Shown piece by piece: positions 17,470-26,861 of a DNA stretch of 64,000 nucleotides. The position numbers were made by a program, and so were the translations under genes. Each line of letters opens with the position of its first letter. Position 1 is the stretch's first letter. The notes beneath the pieces are model-generated. The model ran no database searches and was not told the DNA's origin. It saw nothing but the letters and a program-made list of their open reading frames with translations. The DNA lies in contig NZ_CP022987.1 in the NCBI RefSeq assembly GCF_004022565.1, positions 2,480,001 through 2,544,000 of the forward strand, given 5' to 3'. The DNA comes from Pollutimonas thiosulfatoxidans (GTDB lineage: Bacteria; Pseudomonadota; Gammaproteobacteria; Burkholderiales; Burkholderiaceae_B).

Positions 17470-18681
17470 CCATCGCAGCACGCCCTGCGCCGCCACTCGC
17501 CCGCTAGCGAAGCAGGCGGTCAATAGGTAGCCGCCAGTGGGCGCGTCCCAGTCCAACATTTCGCCGCTGCAGAAAACGCCAGGCATGGCCTTGAGCATCA
17601 GCGCATCGTTCAGGCTTTCGAAAGCCACGCCGCCGGCAGTGCTGATTGCTTCTTCTATCGGGCGCATGCCGGTAAGGCGCAATGGCAACCGCTTGATCGT
17701 CGCCGCCAGGCTATCGAAATCATTGAATTGTTCGGGTGACAGATGCTCGCGCAGCAATGCCAGCTTGATGCCGCGTAGCCCCAGCCGGCTGCCCAGATGG
17801 CTGGACCAGGACCGCGCCCCGCGCGGCCATGCCACCTGTTTGCTAATGAACTGAAGGTCGCGGTCTGGCAATAAGTCGATGTGTATCCATGCCTCGCCCT
17901 GCTCCTGCAACTGCTTGCGAAGCACGGACGACCACGCGTAGATAAGACCGCCCTCCAGCCCGTCGGCGGTCGCCATGATCTCGCCGCGACGCATGCTGTG
18001 GTCGCCGGAGGGCGCCATGGCGATGGACTTAAGCGGCTCGCCGGCGTGGCGCGAGGCAAAATGTTCGGTCCAGGAAACCAGAAAGCCGCCATTGGACGCC
18101 TGCAGCGGCCGCAGCCTCACCCCTTTGTCAGACAGTATCTGAAACCATGCTCCGTCCGACCCGAGACGCGGCCAGCTGGCGCCGCCCAAGGCCAGTACCA
18201 CCGCGTCAGCCGATTGCCTAAGCGGTCCGTCGGGCGTCTGGATCAGCAAACCGCCTTTCTCATCCCAGCCGGTCCAGCGATGGCGCGCATGCACGTCCAC
18301 GCCCTGGCTACGCAAGCGCTGCAGCCAGCGTCGCAGCAGGGGCGCTGCCTTCATCTCTTCAGGGAACACGCGACCGGAGGAACCGACAAAGGTTTCCACT
18401 CCAAGTTCCTGGGCCCATAGCCGTAAGGCCGCCGCATCGAACTCGCGCAACCAAGGCGCCAGCTGCTCGGATCGATCGCCATAGCGTGCCAGGAAGGCGG
18501 CGGCCGGCTCGCTATGAGTAAGGTTCAGACCGCCGCGGCCAGCCAGCAGAAACTTGCGCCCTACCGATGGCATGGCGTCGTAAAGATCCACATGGACACC
18601 AGCCGTTGCCAGGACTTCGGCTGCCATCAGGCCGGCCGGTCCACCGCCGATGACGGCTACCTTGAGATTGTCAGTGCGCAA
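17455..18681 (-). CDS. HI0933/BaiN-family FAD-dependent flavoprotein
   Basis: 408 aa from TTG 18681; an ATG at 18723 would overlap the upstream ATPase gene by 53 bp. The N-terminal dinucleotide fold VAVIGGGPAGLMAAE and GRKFLLAGRGGLNLTHSE are hallmarks of the HI0933/YhiN (TIGR03862-like) flavoprotein family. PTGGYLLTACFASGRVAAQG closes the FAD domain. Members are predicted NAD(P)/FAD oxidoreductases, mostly of unknown substrate. It is the last gene after the LIV-type ATPases. Its final 5 codons lie in the amiR overlap, and a partial copy of its 3' end occurs at 8719-8771. Confidence 0.85.
   Translation of the reverse strand: MRTDNLKVAVIGGGPAGLMAAEVLATAGVHVDLYDAMPSVGRKFLLAGRGGLNLTHSEPAAAFLARYGDRSEQLAPWLREFDAAALRLWAQELGVETFVGSSGRVFPEEMKAAPLLRRWLQRLRSQGVDVHARHRWTGWDEKGGLLIQTPDGPLRQSADAVVLALGGASWPRLGSDGAWFQILSDKGVRLRPLQASNGGFLVSWTEHFASRHAGEPLKSIAMAPSGDHSMRRGEIMATADGLEGGLIYAWSSVLRKQLQEQGEAWIHIDLLPDRDLQFISKQVAWPRGARSWSSHLGSRLGLRGIKLALLREHLSPEQFNDFDSLAATIKRLPLRLTGMRPIEEAISTAGGVAFESLNDALMLKAMPGVFCSGEMLDWDAPTGGYLLTACFASGRVAAQGVLRWLDIK
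17470..17522 (+). repeat. Right 53-bp direct repeat (intact flavoprotein 3' end)
   Basis: 48 of 53 bases match 8719-8771, same orientation. It begins one base after the amiR stop codon and lies wholly inside the end of the minus-strand flavoprotein gene. Beyond the repeat, the flavoprotein's last codons (LDIK) come from the amiR terminus, whereas the left copy continues as FRRS. Confidence 0.8.
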
Positions 18682-19372
18682 AATACAGTTCGTGCAGTTG
18701 TTCCATATCGACTTCGGCAGCACGCTGCGACAAAACCACCTTGCCGCCTTGCATCAGGTACACATGATCGGCCACGCCCACCGCCCGATGGGTACTTTGC
18801 TCGACCAGAATAATCGTGCGGCCTTCGGCCTTCAGCCGCCCCAGCGTCTGGAACAATTCGTTCACGACTACGGGGGCCAGGCCCAGTGAAGGCTCGTCAA
18901 TGATCAGTACCTGCGGGTCGGCCATCAGGCCGCGACCCATGGCCAGCATCTGGGCCTCGCCACCCGATAGCGTGCCGGCCCGCTGATTGCGGCGCTCTCG
19001 CAGGCGCGGGAACATGTCGTACGCCTTGTCGCATTGCCGGCGCGAGCCCGCCCGATGCTTGGGCGTAAAGGCGCCGAGCATCAGGTTCTCTTCAATTGTC
19101 ATGTCTTTGAAAACCATGCGTCCTTCAGGGATCATCACGACGCCCAGGTCAGGCATCTTCCAGGTGGGTATGCCGCTAAGCGGCTTGTCATTCAGTTGGA
19201 TGGTGCCCTGGCTGACGGGCAGCAGGCCCATAATGGCGCGCAGCAGCGTCGTCTTGCCGGCCCCGTTAGGCCCGATGATAGTAGTGAGTTCGCCCGGCCG
19301 TACCGAGATGGACACGTCCCATAAAATATTGATGGCGCCGTAACCAGCGCGCAAGCCTTGAACTTCTATCAT
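18671..19372 (-). CDS. Branched-chain-type ABC transporter ATPase (LivF)
   Basis: 233 aa from ATG 19372, which overlaps the LivG stop (ATGA). Walker A GPNGAGKTTLLR, signature LSGGEAQMLA, Walker B VLIIDEPSLGLAP. It belongs to a five-gene importer (SBP, two permeases, two ATPases) on the minus strand beside acyl-CoA genes. The substrate is therefore likely a carboxylic acid rather than an amino acid. Confidence 0.92.
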   Translation of the reverse strand: MIEVQGLRAGYGAINILWDVSISVRPGELTTIIGPNGAGKTTLLRAIMGLLPVSQGTIQLNDKPLSGIPTWKMPDLGVVMIPEGRMVFKDMTIEENLMLGAFTPKHRAGSRRQCDKAYDMFPRLRERRNQRAGTLSGGEAQMLAMGRGLMADPQVLIIDEPSLGLAPVVVNELFQTLGRLKAEGRTIILVEQSTHRAVGVADHVYLMQGGKVVLSQRAAEVDMEQLHELYFAH

Positions 19373-20079
19373 GACTGGGCTCCAGTATAGCTGCGCACCA
19401 CTTCCGGATCGTTGAAGACCTCGTCGGGTGTACCCAAAGAAATCAGCCGGCCGAAATCCAAAGCAGCCACCCGATCGCACAGGCGGCTGATGGTCTCGAT
19501 GTCGTGCTCGATAATCAAAATGCCCACCGAGAATTTCTTGTGCAGTTCCTGCAGCATGGTCATGAAGCGGCGCTTGCCGGCTGTTTCCAGCCCCGCCAAC
19601 ACCTCATCCAGCAACAAGAGCTTGGGGTCGGTGCACAGGGCCTTGGCGATCTCCAGCGCCTTCAGCTCCGTCAACGCCAGTTCGGTTGCGGCATTGCGGT
19701 CCGCACGTGAGGCCAGATTGGTAAATTCCAGCACTTCGGCGATGCGAGCCTCGTTGACCTTGCCGGTGCCAAAACGCTGGGCCACCAGCAGGTTTTCACG
19801 CACGGTCAGTTCGTGCAGAGGTTGCGGAACCTGGAAGGTCCGCCCTATGCCCATGCGAGCACGCCGATGCAGCGGCGTATTCAACAGGCTGGCATTGTCA
19901 AAATGGATACGTCCGGACGAGGGTTGCACCAGCCCCGACACGGCGTTGAACAAAGTCGTCTTGCCGGCGCCATTGGGCCCCACCAGGCCCAGCACTTCAT
20001 CGCGGTTGGCGGTAAGCGTAACGCCATCGACTGCCGTCAGACCGCCAAAGCGCACCGTCAGAGCTTCAAGTTGCAGCAT
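19369..20079 (-). CDS. Branched-chain-type ABC transporter ATPase (LivG)
   Basis: 236 aa. Walker A GPNGAGKTTLFN and Walker B KLLLLDEVLAGLE are clear. The position of the LSGGQ signature reads LALTELKALEIAKAL, a variant found in some LivG proteins in which the canonical signature is not conserved. Whether this ATP site is fully active is uncertain. It overlaps the LivM gene by 14 bp and LivF by 4 bp, indicating tight translational coupling. Confidence 0.9.
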   Translation of the reverse strand: MLQLEALTVRFGGLTAVDGVTLTANRDEVLGLVGPNGAGKTTLFNAVSGLVQPSSGRIHFDNASLLNTPLHRRARMGIGRTFQVPQPLHELTVRENLLVAQRFGTGKVNEARIAEVLEFTNLASRADRNAATELALTELKALEIAKALCTDPKLLLLDEVLAGLETAGKRRFMTMLQELHKKFSVGILIIEHDIETISRLCDRVAALDFGRLISLGTPDEVFNDPEVVRSYTGAQS

Positions 20080-21019
20080 GTTTTCTCCTGAAGCCGGTGG
20101 CCAGCAGCGGCAACAGGCCGCGCGGACTAAAAATAATCATCCCGACCAGTAGCGCCCCCAGAATAAGCTGGTGCCCCGACGAGATCAGGTTCTTGAATAT
20201 CAGTTGATCGACCAGGTAGACGGTCAACGCGCCTGCGATGGGGCCAAGCAAGGTGCGATAGCCGCCGAAGATTGCCGCAATAATGGGCAAGGTGACCCAT
20301 ACGCCATTGAAGGCGTAGTCCGGCTCCAGGAAGCTGATGTAATGCACATTGAAGGCGCCGATTACGCCGGTCATGAAAGCCGATACGAACAACATCATGG
20401 CCTTCAACAGCGTGCTATTGACGCCGACCACACGGGTGGCGTCCTCGCTGTCATGCATGGCCCGCAGGGCGATGCCGTAGTAACTGCCCCTTATGGCACG
20501 GTAGGCCAGCACGAACAGCACCAGCAAGGTCAGCACGATCAGGTAGCTGCCCACCTTGCCGGCCAGGTCGAAGCCGAACACGGTCGGAAAGGCGGGAATG
20601 CGAGACAAGCCACCTGATCCGCCCGTTACGGACGACCATTCAATAGCGACGATCTTGAAGATATGGGCGTAGGCCAGGATGGCGAGCGCAAAATAAGGCC
20701 CGCGCAATCGCAGCACCGGAAGCATGACAGCCGAAGCCACCACCGCGCCCACGCCGCCCAGCAACAAACCCCACATCACCGGTACGCCCGCTTCTATGGT
20801 CAGCAGAGCCGATACATAGGCGCCCACGCCAAAGAATGCGGAATGCCCAAAACTGACCATGCCGCCCAGGTTGCCCAGCAATGCCCAGGCCAGCGCGATG
20901 CCGCCTATGATCAGCGAAGCAATGATCAGGCTCATGACATAGTTGTTCTGGCCCAGCAGCAAGGGCACGGCAATATAGGCCAGCGCAAGAACCAGCAGCG
21001 CAATGATTCCAGTCTTCAT
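20066..21019 (-). CDS. Branched-chain-type ABC transporter permease (LivM)
   Basis: 317 aa with about nine to ten membrane segments. The LivM signature GNLGGMVSFGHSAFFGVGAY lies near residues 48-67, and LRLRGPYFALAILAYAHIFK follows. It overlaps LivH by 4 bp. Paired with LivH it forms the channel of the importer encoded at 18671-23070. Confidence 0.92.
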   Translation of the reverse strand: MKTGIIALLVLALAYIAVPLLLGQNNYVMSLIIASLIIGGIALAWALLGNLGGMVSFGHSAFFGVGAYVSALLTIEAGVPVMWGLLLGGVGAVVASAVMLPVLRLRGPYFALAILAYAHIFKIVAIEWSSVTGGSGGLSRIPAFPTVFGFDLAGKVGSYLIVLTLLVLFVLAYRAIRGSYYGIALRAMHDSEDATRVVGVNSTLLKAMMLFVSAFMTGVIGAFNVHYISFLEPDYAFNGVWVTLPIIAAIFGGYRTLLGPIAGALTVYLVDQLIFKNLISSGHQLILGALLVGMIIFSPRGLLPLLATGFRRKHAAT

Positions 21020-21888
21020 CCTCGTCTCCCTGCCGCGCCGAACAGGCCGTTGGGCAATACAAACAACACCAGCAGAAACAGCACCATGCCGACCAGTTCC
21101 TGCAAGGCGGAACTGGCCAAGGTGATGGTCAGCGCCTCTGCCACGCCCAGTAATAGCGCCCCCACCAGCACGCCCGGTATGGAGCCTATGCCGGCCAATA
21201 CGGTAATGATGAAGGCCTTGATGGTCAGCACATGACCCAGCGAGGGCTGGATAACGCCATAGCTGAAGATGGCCACACCTGCAAAACTTGCCAGGATGCC
21301 GGCGATTACGAAGGACACGATTTCAGTGCGTCGGGGGTCGATGCCCATCAAGCGGGCAGCATCCCGATTGCCGGCTACGGCCCGCACCGCGCGCCCATAC
21401 CAGCTGCGCGACAGCCACCACCACATGCCACCCATCAACAGAACGCTGATGATAAAGAACAGCGGTTCGCTCCGCATGCTGTACAGCGGCCCAACCACGA
21501 CAGCGTCCTGCATCCAGGCCGACGAGGTCGATTTGATCTCGGCGGACCAGATCAGCAGGATGGCGTTGGTCAGGATAACGCCGATGCCGTAGGTCAGGAT
21601 AAGTGAGTTCAATTCCCTGTCGGTCTTGATCAGACTCACAAGAAAATACATGATCACCGCTGTCATGCACACAATGATCAGCGCGACGGGGATGGCGAAT
21701 ATCGGGCTGAGCCCACTGGCGGACTCTACGGTATAAGCAATGTAGGCCGCCAGCAGGACCAGCTCGCCATGCGCCAGGTTGATGATCTTCATGGTGCCGA
21801 AGACCAGTGCCAGGCCCAGCGCGATCAGGGCATACGAGCCGCCCTGAAGCACGCCGGAATACAAGGCCTGCAGGATAAGTTCTGTCAT
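21016..21888 (-). CDS. Branched-chain-type ABC transporter permease (LivH)
   Basis: 290 aa, about eight membrane helices. GLALVFGTMKIINLAHGELV near residue 27 is the LivH signature, and PLLGV-type loops with GIDPRRTEIVSFVIAG occur in the second half. It is 15 bp downstream of the substrate-binding protein gene. Confidence 0.92.
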   Translation of the reverse strand: MTELILQALYSGVLQGGSYALIALGLALVFGTMKIINLAHGELVLLAAYIAYTVESASGLSPIFAIPVALIIVCMTAVIMYFLVSLIKTDRELNSLILTYGIGVILTNAILLIWSAEIKSTSSAWMQDAVVVGPLYSMRSEPLFFIISVLLMGGMWWWLSRSWYGRAVRAVAGNRDAARLMGIDPRRTEIVSFVIAGILASFAGVAIFSYGVIQPSLGHVLTIKAFIITVLAGIGSIPGVLVGALLLGVAEALTITLASSALQELVGMVLFLLVLFVLPNGLFGAAGRRG

Positions 21889-21903
21889 GGGTGGCGCCGC
21901 TGC

Positions 21904-23070
21904 CTATTTCCAGGGTACGCCGGGATACTGCATCGGGGCGGTTGCGGTATCGACGGGCCAAACGATCTCGATACGGTCGCCCTGGTGCTGCCCCATGCGA
22001 TGTTCGAAATTCAGGTTATCGCCTTCCGTGAACTGCACGCGGCCTATCAGGGTATTGCGGTCAGTCTTGGCGAGTTCTTCGGCAATGCCGCCCTGCTTCA
22101 CCGTGCCCTTGTCGGCAGCCCGCGCAATGGCTTCGAACAACAGCATGGACTGCACATAACCGAACTGGCCCAGGTAGTCGGGATCCTTGTTGTAGAGCTT
22201 CTTGTAGGCGTCGTAAAAGGCCTTGCCTTCGTCAGTGTTGAACTTGGTGGGATAAGGCAGCAAAGCCGTGCCATACACCTTGGGCATCAGATCGGGAAAG
22301 TCAGCGGCCATCTTGGGCGTTGCCAACGACCACACACCTATCATGGCATTGACGTCAGGCTTCAATACGTTGGCGGCACGCAGTATGCCGACGTAGTCGT
22401 TCTCGTAGCCGACCATCAGGATGACATCGGACTTATCGATCAGACGCACCTTGTTTACAACGGGCTTGAAATCAGAGATGCCCGGGTCAAAGGGATGCAT
22501 GCCCACCTTGAGGCCTTTGGCGGTCAAGTCCTTCTGTACGTCCTGCGCCAGATGGGCGGTTGCTTCCTTGGTGGAGTAGATGATGGAGGCTGAATCGACC
22601 TTCATGTCGCCCAACACACCGACCATGGCTTTCTGGTAGCCCGCCGTGTTGTTGATGCGAAAGAAAGTCTTGTAGCCGCGCTGCACCAGGCCATTGTCTA
22701 CGCCGCCCGACGTAATGTAGGGCAGGCCCAGCTTGTTGGCCGCATCGGAAGCCGGGCCGATGTTGTTCGATCCATACCCGCCCGTAAAGGCTACGACGCC
22801 TTGGGAAGCCAGCTTCTCCACCGCCGCGATGGCTTTGGCTGGCGAAGATTCGTCGTCTTCAGTCAAGACCTTGATGGTGTGCTTGCCGTTGGTCTGGTTG
22901 AACACCTCGACCGCCACAGCAATACCTTCATGCATGCCCGTACCCACCCGAGCCAGCGCGCCGGTCAAAGGCTCTTGTTCGCCAACCAAAAATTCTTCTG
23001 CGTACGCTCCGGCACTATAGACCGACAGCGCCAACGCCGCCCATCGCACGTGTTTGCATAGCTTGTTCAT
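21904..23070 (-). CDS. ABC transporter substrate-binding protein (LivK/Peripla_BP_6)
   Basis: 388 aa. The signal peptide covers about residues 1-24 (WAALALSVYSAGAYA, cut before EEF). The mature protein has the leucine-binding fold: VGEQEPLTGALARVGTGMHEG, GVVAFTGGYGSNNIGPASD, ITSGGVDNGLVQRGYKTFF. Its association with an acyl-CoA synthetase and dehydrogenase suggests an aromatic or branched carboxylate ligand. It starts 21 bp after the synthetase stop. Confidence 0.9.
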   Translation of the reverse strand: MNKLCKHVRWAALALSVYSAGAYAEEFLVGEQEPLTGALARVGTGMHEGIAVAVEVFNQTNGKHTIKVLTEDDESSPAKAIAAVEKLASQGVVAFTGGYGSNNIGPASDAANKLGLPYITSGGVDNGLVQRGYKTFFRINNTAGYQKAMVGVLGDMKVDSASIIYSTKEATAHLAQDVQKDLTAKGLKVGMHPFDPGISDFKPVVNKVRLIDKSDVILMVGYENDYVGILRAANVLKPDVNAMIGVWSLATPKMAADFPDLMPKVYGTALLPYPTKFNTDEGKAFYDAYKKLYNKDPDYLGQFGYVQSMLLFEAIARAADKGTVKQGGIAEELAKTDRNTLIGRVQFTEGDNLNFEHRMGQHQGDRIEIVWPVDTATAPMQYPGVPWK

Positions 23071-23091
23071 TGTCTCTTCCTCCTGGTTTTA

Positions 23092-24666
23092 TTAAGGCTC
23101 CGGATGGAGCGCTTCTTTGCGCAACTGCTGTGCCAACTGCTTGAGCTGGCCCTTCAGAATCTTCCCGGTAGCCGCGGCCGGCATGGCCTGCATGATGACA
23201 ATCTGCGATGGCCGCTTGTACGGCGACAAGCGAGGGTGCAGCCACTCGTGCAAGGCCTGCGCCGCCGGTGCGTCCTGTGCGGGATCCAGTTCGACGAAAG
23301 CGATCACTTCTTCATTGCCGTCCGTGCCGTCGCGGCCCACCACGGCGGACTGCACCACGGCAGGATGCGCATTGAGCGCCGCCTCCACTTCTATGGGATA
23401 CACGTTGAAGCCGGACCGGATGATGAGTTCTTTGCTGCGCCCTATCAGGAACAGCGCGCCATCCGCTTCCTGGCGCACGATGTCGCCGGTATTCAGCCAA
23501 CCCTCGGGGTTCACCGTTAGCGCCGTCAGCTTGTCATCGTGGTAATAGCCCTTCATGACATTAGGGCCACGCACCCAGAGCTCTCCGGGCTCGCCCCGTT
23601 GCACCGTCACACCTTGATCATCCACGATACGTATTTCGATACCCGGGATGACAGATCCCACCGACGTATCGGTGCGCGGCGCATCGATACGCGTCTGGCT
23701 GATGGTGGGCGAGGTTTCGGTCATGCCGTAGCCGTTGTGCAGGGTGCGCCCGAACAGCCGTTCCGTCTCGTGCTTGAGGGTGGGATCCAGCGGCGACCCA
23801 CCGGCATAGATGAAGCGCAGGCTTGAATTCGAGGGATCCCAGTCGCCATAATCGTATTCAAGCAGCCGCGCATACATCGCGGGCACGCCCTGCAAGATGG
23901 TGAGCTCGTCATGCTGGATGGCGCGCACCACGGCAGACGGCGAATAGCGCGCGGCCAGATACAGCGTGGCACCGGCGTAAAGCGTGCCCAGCGCCACCGA
24001 TGCCAACCCGAACACATGGGTAACGGGCAGTACGCCGTAAGCGCGATCGGCAGGCGTCAGGCCACGCACGTGGCTGGAGGTCGCGGCAATGAACAGCAGG
24101 TTGCGGTGCGTCAGCATCACGCCTTTGGGCTGCCCGGTTGTGCCGGTCGTGTAGATCAGCGCCGCGACCTGCTCATTGCCCGAGGCGTGCACCGGCTCCG
24201 GCTCGCAATCGGTGTGCAAGGGTCCCACTTGCACCAAGCCGGCCCCGGCCACCTCGTGCAGCTCGGCGCCACCGCGCTCGGCATGGGCCATGGCCTCCGC
24301 CGAAATATGCCCGGTATACAACACCACCCTGGGCTGACTATGCTGCGCGATGGCATCCACTTCGCGAGCCGACAGCCGTGCATTGACGTTGACCAACCAG
24401 GCGTCCATACGGGCCGCAGCGAACAGCAACACAAGCTGAGCGATGCAGTTTTCGGCGACCACCATCAGCCGATCGCCAGGGCGTACACCGTAGTCGCGCA
24501 GCCATAGCGCCGCCTGCCTGGACGCCTCGTTCAACTGGCTGTAGCTGAGCGTCACGCCATCCTGGCTCAAGGCCACGGCCTGCGGCGCGTCTTGCGCCCA
24601 ATGCTCGACTATGCCGCTTAAGCGTGCCGGCAAGCGATCCAGAACAATATCGGTAGGCGCAGACAT
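23092..24666 (-). CDS. Acyl-CoA synthetase (AMP-dependent, ANL superfamily)
   Basis: 524 aa from ATG 24666, which shares its A with the acyl-CoA dehydrogenase stop (TGATG). Motifs: AMP-binding P-loop IYTTGTTGQPKGVM, YGMTETSP, GELWVRGPNVMKGYY, and LNTGDIVRQEADG; the catalytic lysine lies in the C-terminal AATGKILKGQL. It ligates CoA to a carboxylic acid, presumably the one imported by the adjacent transporter, feeding the dehydrogenase. Chain length or aromatic preference cannot be told. Confidence 0.9.
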   Translation of the reverse strand: MSAPTDIVLDRLPARLSGIVEHWAQDAPQAVALSQDGVTLSYSQLNEASRQAALWLRDYGVRPGDRLMVVAENCIAQLVLLFAAARMDAWLVNVNARLSAREVDAIAQHSQPRVVLYTGHISAEAMAHAERGGAELHEVAGAGLVQVGPLHTDCEPEPVHASGNEQVAALIYTTGTTGQPKGVMLTHRNLLFIAATSSHVRGLTPADRAYGVLPVTHVFGLASVALGTLYAGATLYLAARYSPSAVVRAIQHDELTILQGVPAMYARLLEYDYGDWDPSNSSLRFIYAGGSPLDPTLKHETERLFGRTLHNGYGMTETSPTISQTRIDAPRTDTSVGSVIPGIEIRIVDDQGVTVQRGEPGELWVRGPNVMKGYYHDDKLTALTVNPEGWLNTGDIVRQEADGALFLIGRSKELIIRSGFNVYPIEVEAALNAHPAVVQSAVVGRDGTDGNEEVIAFVELDPAQDAPAAQALHEWLHPRLSPYKRPSQIVIMQAMPAAATGKILKGQLKQLAQQLRKEALHPEP

Positions 24667-25820
24667 CAGCCGCCCGCCTCCTTGATCATGTTGCGCGCAA
24701 TCACCAATTGCTGGATCTGCGTCGTGCCTTCGTAGATGCGGAACAGGCGCACATCGCGATAGAAGCGCTCGATCGCATAGTCGGACACATAGCCCGCCCC
24801 ACCATGGATCTGCACGGCGCGGTCGGCCACCCGTCCGCACATCTCGGTTGCAAAAAGCTTGCAGCACGAGGCTTCGGTCGATACGTCCTGCCCGGCATCG
24901 CGCCGCTGGGCCGCATCAAGCACCATGCAGCGCGCCGCGTAGATTTCTGCCTTGCTATCGGCCAACATCGCCTGTATTAACTGGAACTCGGCGATGGGTT
25001 GTCCGAACTGCTGGCGCTCCATCGCATAACGCAAGGCGTCGTCCAACATGCGCTCGGCAACCCCCACGCTGACAGCGGCAATATGCAGGCGCCCCTTGTC
25101 CAGAACCTTCATGGCCGTCTTGAAGCCCACCCCTTCGCGCCCGCCGATCAGGTTCTCGGCCGGCACCCGACAATCTTCGAACACCACATCGCAGGTATGC
25201 GCGCCTTGCTGTCCCATCTTCTTGTCTATCTTGCCCAGCGACAGGCCCGGCGTTTCCTTTTCGACAATAAAGGCCGAAATCGCATGGCCACCGCGCGCTT
25301 GCGGATCGGTACGCGCCATGACCGTAAAGATGGACGCCTCGGGCGCGTTGGTGATGAAGCGCTTGGTGCCGTTCAAGACATAGTGATCGCCATCGCGAAC
25401 TGCCGACGTCCGCAGCGACGCTGCGTCAGAGCCCGAACCGGGCTCGGTCAAGGCAAACGAACCAATAATCTCCCCCGACGCCAGCCGGGGTAAATACTTG
25501 CGCTTTTGCGCTTCGGTGCCGTCGATCACAATACCTTGTGAACCTATCCCGTTATTCGTGCCGATCAGCGAGCGAAAGGCGGGCGAGGTCTTGGCAATGG
25601 CGAATGCAAAAAGCACTTCCTCTTCCATTGTCAGCTCCAGCCCCCCGTACGCTTCCGGAATGGCCAGGCCAAAAAGCCCCAGCTCGCGCATCTGCGCCAC
25701 CACGCGATCCGGCACCTGGTCGGTTTCGGCAACTTCATCTTCCAGGGGAATCAACTGCTCGCGCACAAAGCGGGACACACTGTCCAGCAACATCGTGAGC
25801 GTTTCCTGATCTCGTATCAT
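24666..25820 (-). CDS. Acyl-CoA dehydrogenase
   Basis: 384 aa from ATG 25820 with SD AAGGACG. Family motifs are in order: FALTEPGSGSDAAS (flavin contact), the HAISAFIVEKETPGL strand, RQQFGQPIAEFQLIQ, IHGGAGYVSDYAIERFYRD and RIYEGTTQIQ, in which the glutamate is the usual catalytic base. It introduces the first double bond into an acyl-CoA and is translationally coupled to the synthetase. It lies 25 bp downstream of the IclR gene on the same strand. Confidence 0.92.
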   Translation of the reverse strand: MIRDQETLTMLLDSVSRFVREQLIPLEDEVAETDQVPDRVVAQMRELGLFGLAIPEAYGGLELTMEEEVLFAFAIAKTSPAFRSLIGTNNGIGSQGIVIDGTEAQKRKYLPRLASGEIIGSFALTEPGSGSDAASLRTSAVRDGDHYVLNGTKRFITNAPEASIFTVMARTDPQARGGHAISAFIVEKETPGLSLGKIDKKMGQQGAHTCDVVFEDCRVPAENLIGGREGVGFKTAMKVLDKGRLHIAAVSVGVAERMLDDALRYAMERQQFGQPIAEFQLIQAMLADSKAEIYAARCMVLDAAQRRDAGQDVSTEASCCKLFATEMCGRVADRAVQIHGGAGYVSDYAIERFYRDVRLFRIYEGTTQIQQLVIARNMIKEAGG

Positions 25821-25845
25821 CTTCGTCCTTTCGTTGGGCAACCGA

Positions 25846-26643
25846 TCAGCCGCCCATGTTTTTTTCCACGTTTCTTACCAGCTCGACCAGGCGGGGGCCC
25901 AGGTCAGTTTCGAGCTTGTCGCGGGCCAGCAGATACGCCGGCCCACCGCAATTAAACGCCATTTGCTTTTCGCCGCGCACGCCCAGCAGCGGCACGCCCA
26001 CCGCCCGGATCTCGGGCTGCCATTCGCCCAGCGCGATGCAGAATCCCAGGCGCTCGTAATCGTCTTGTGCCTTTTCCAGGTCGGCCTTGATGCGCGGCCA
26101 ATTCTCTGGGTCCGCGTCCCGGATCTCGTCCATGAGGACGTCACGCTCGGCTTGCGGCATGCCGCAGATAAGAGCCTTGCCCATGGAGGTGGTGGCGATC
26201 GGTATGCGCGATCCGACATCCAGCCGCAAGGTCACGCGCGCACTGCTGCGGCAGGTCTCGACATAGATCATGCTTAAGCGATCGCGCACGCCGATGGCGA
26301 CCGAGACACGGGAGTATTCGGCCAGTTCTTGCATGGCGGGACGGGCAAGATTGCGGACATCGAGATTGGCGAGCATCGAATAGCCCAGGCCCAGTACGCC
26401 TGGAGCGAGCAAGTACTTGCCCAGGTGTTCGGAAAATTCGAGGTAGCCCAGCTTGCACAGCGTGTAAGTAAGACGCGACACCGTGGGCTTGGGAAAGCCG
26501 GTTTCCCGGGATAGCTCGGCGTTGGTCAGGTAGGCCTTACCCGGCTGGAAACAACGCAGAATCTCCAGACCGCGCGCCAAGGCATTGACGAATTGGCGAT
26601 CAGAATTGTCGTCGTCAACGACGACACTGGTTTCCTGCATCAT
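25846..26643 (-). CDS. IclR family transcriptional regulator
   Basis: 265 aa. N-terminal winged HTH (about 22-85: ALARGLEILRCF, TNAELSRETGFPKPTVSRLTYTL) and a C-terminal IclR effector domain (about 95-260: TSMGKALICGMPQAERD). It sits directly upstream of, and in the same direction as, acyl-CoA dehydrogenase, the synthetase and the LIV-type transporter, so it is probably the pathway regulator, responding to the acid or its CoA ester. No clear operator was identified by eye. Confidence 0.92.
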   Translation of the reverse strand: MMQETSVVVDDDNSDRQFVNALARGLEILRCFQPGKAYLTNAELSRETGFPKPTVSRLTYTLCKLGYLEFSEHLGKYLLAPGVLGLGYSMLANLDVRNLARPAMQELAEYSRVSVAIGVRDRLSMIYVETCRSSARVTLRLDVGSRIPIATTSMGKALICGMPQAERDVLMDEIRDADPENWPRIKADLEKAQDDYERLGFCIALGEWQPEIRAVGVPLLGVRGEKQMAFNCGGPAYLLARDKLETDLGPRLVELVRNVEKNMGG

Positions 26644-26861
26644 GGTCAGAGTCTCCTGCCGTGCCTGCGCCTCTAGGTTGGGGCAGTGGGATACGGTGGA
26701 TTGATTCTGTCATGATGCAAACACCCGGGTCAAATATTTCGAAACGGTGGTTCGCTGTGCGGAATTGAGTGAGGCGGGGCGCTTTTCGGTGCTTGTATCC
26801 AGACGCTTCTTGGCGGCTTGCCGGCTTGTATCGAGATTGGCACAGTTTTCGTTCTAAAGAC

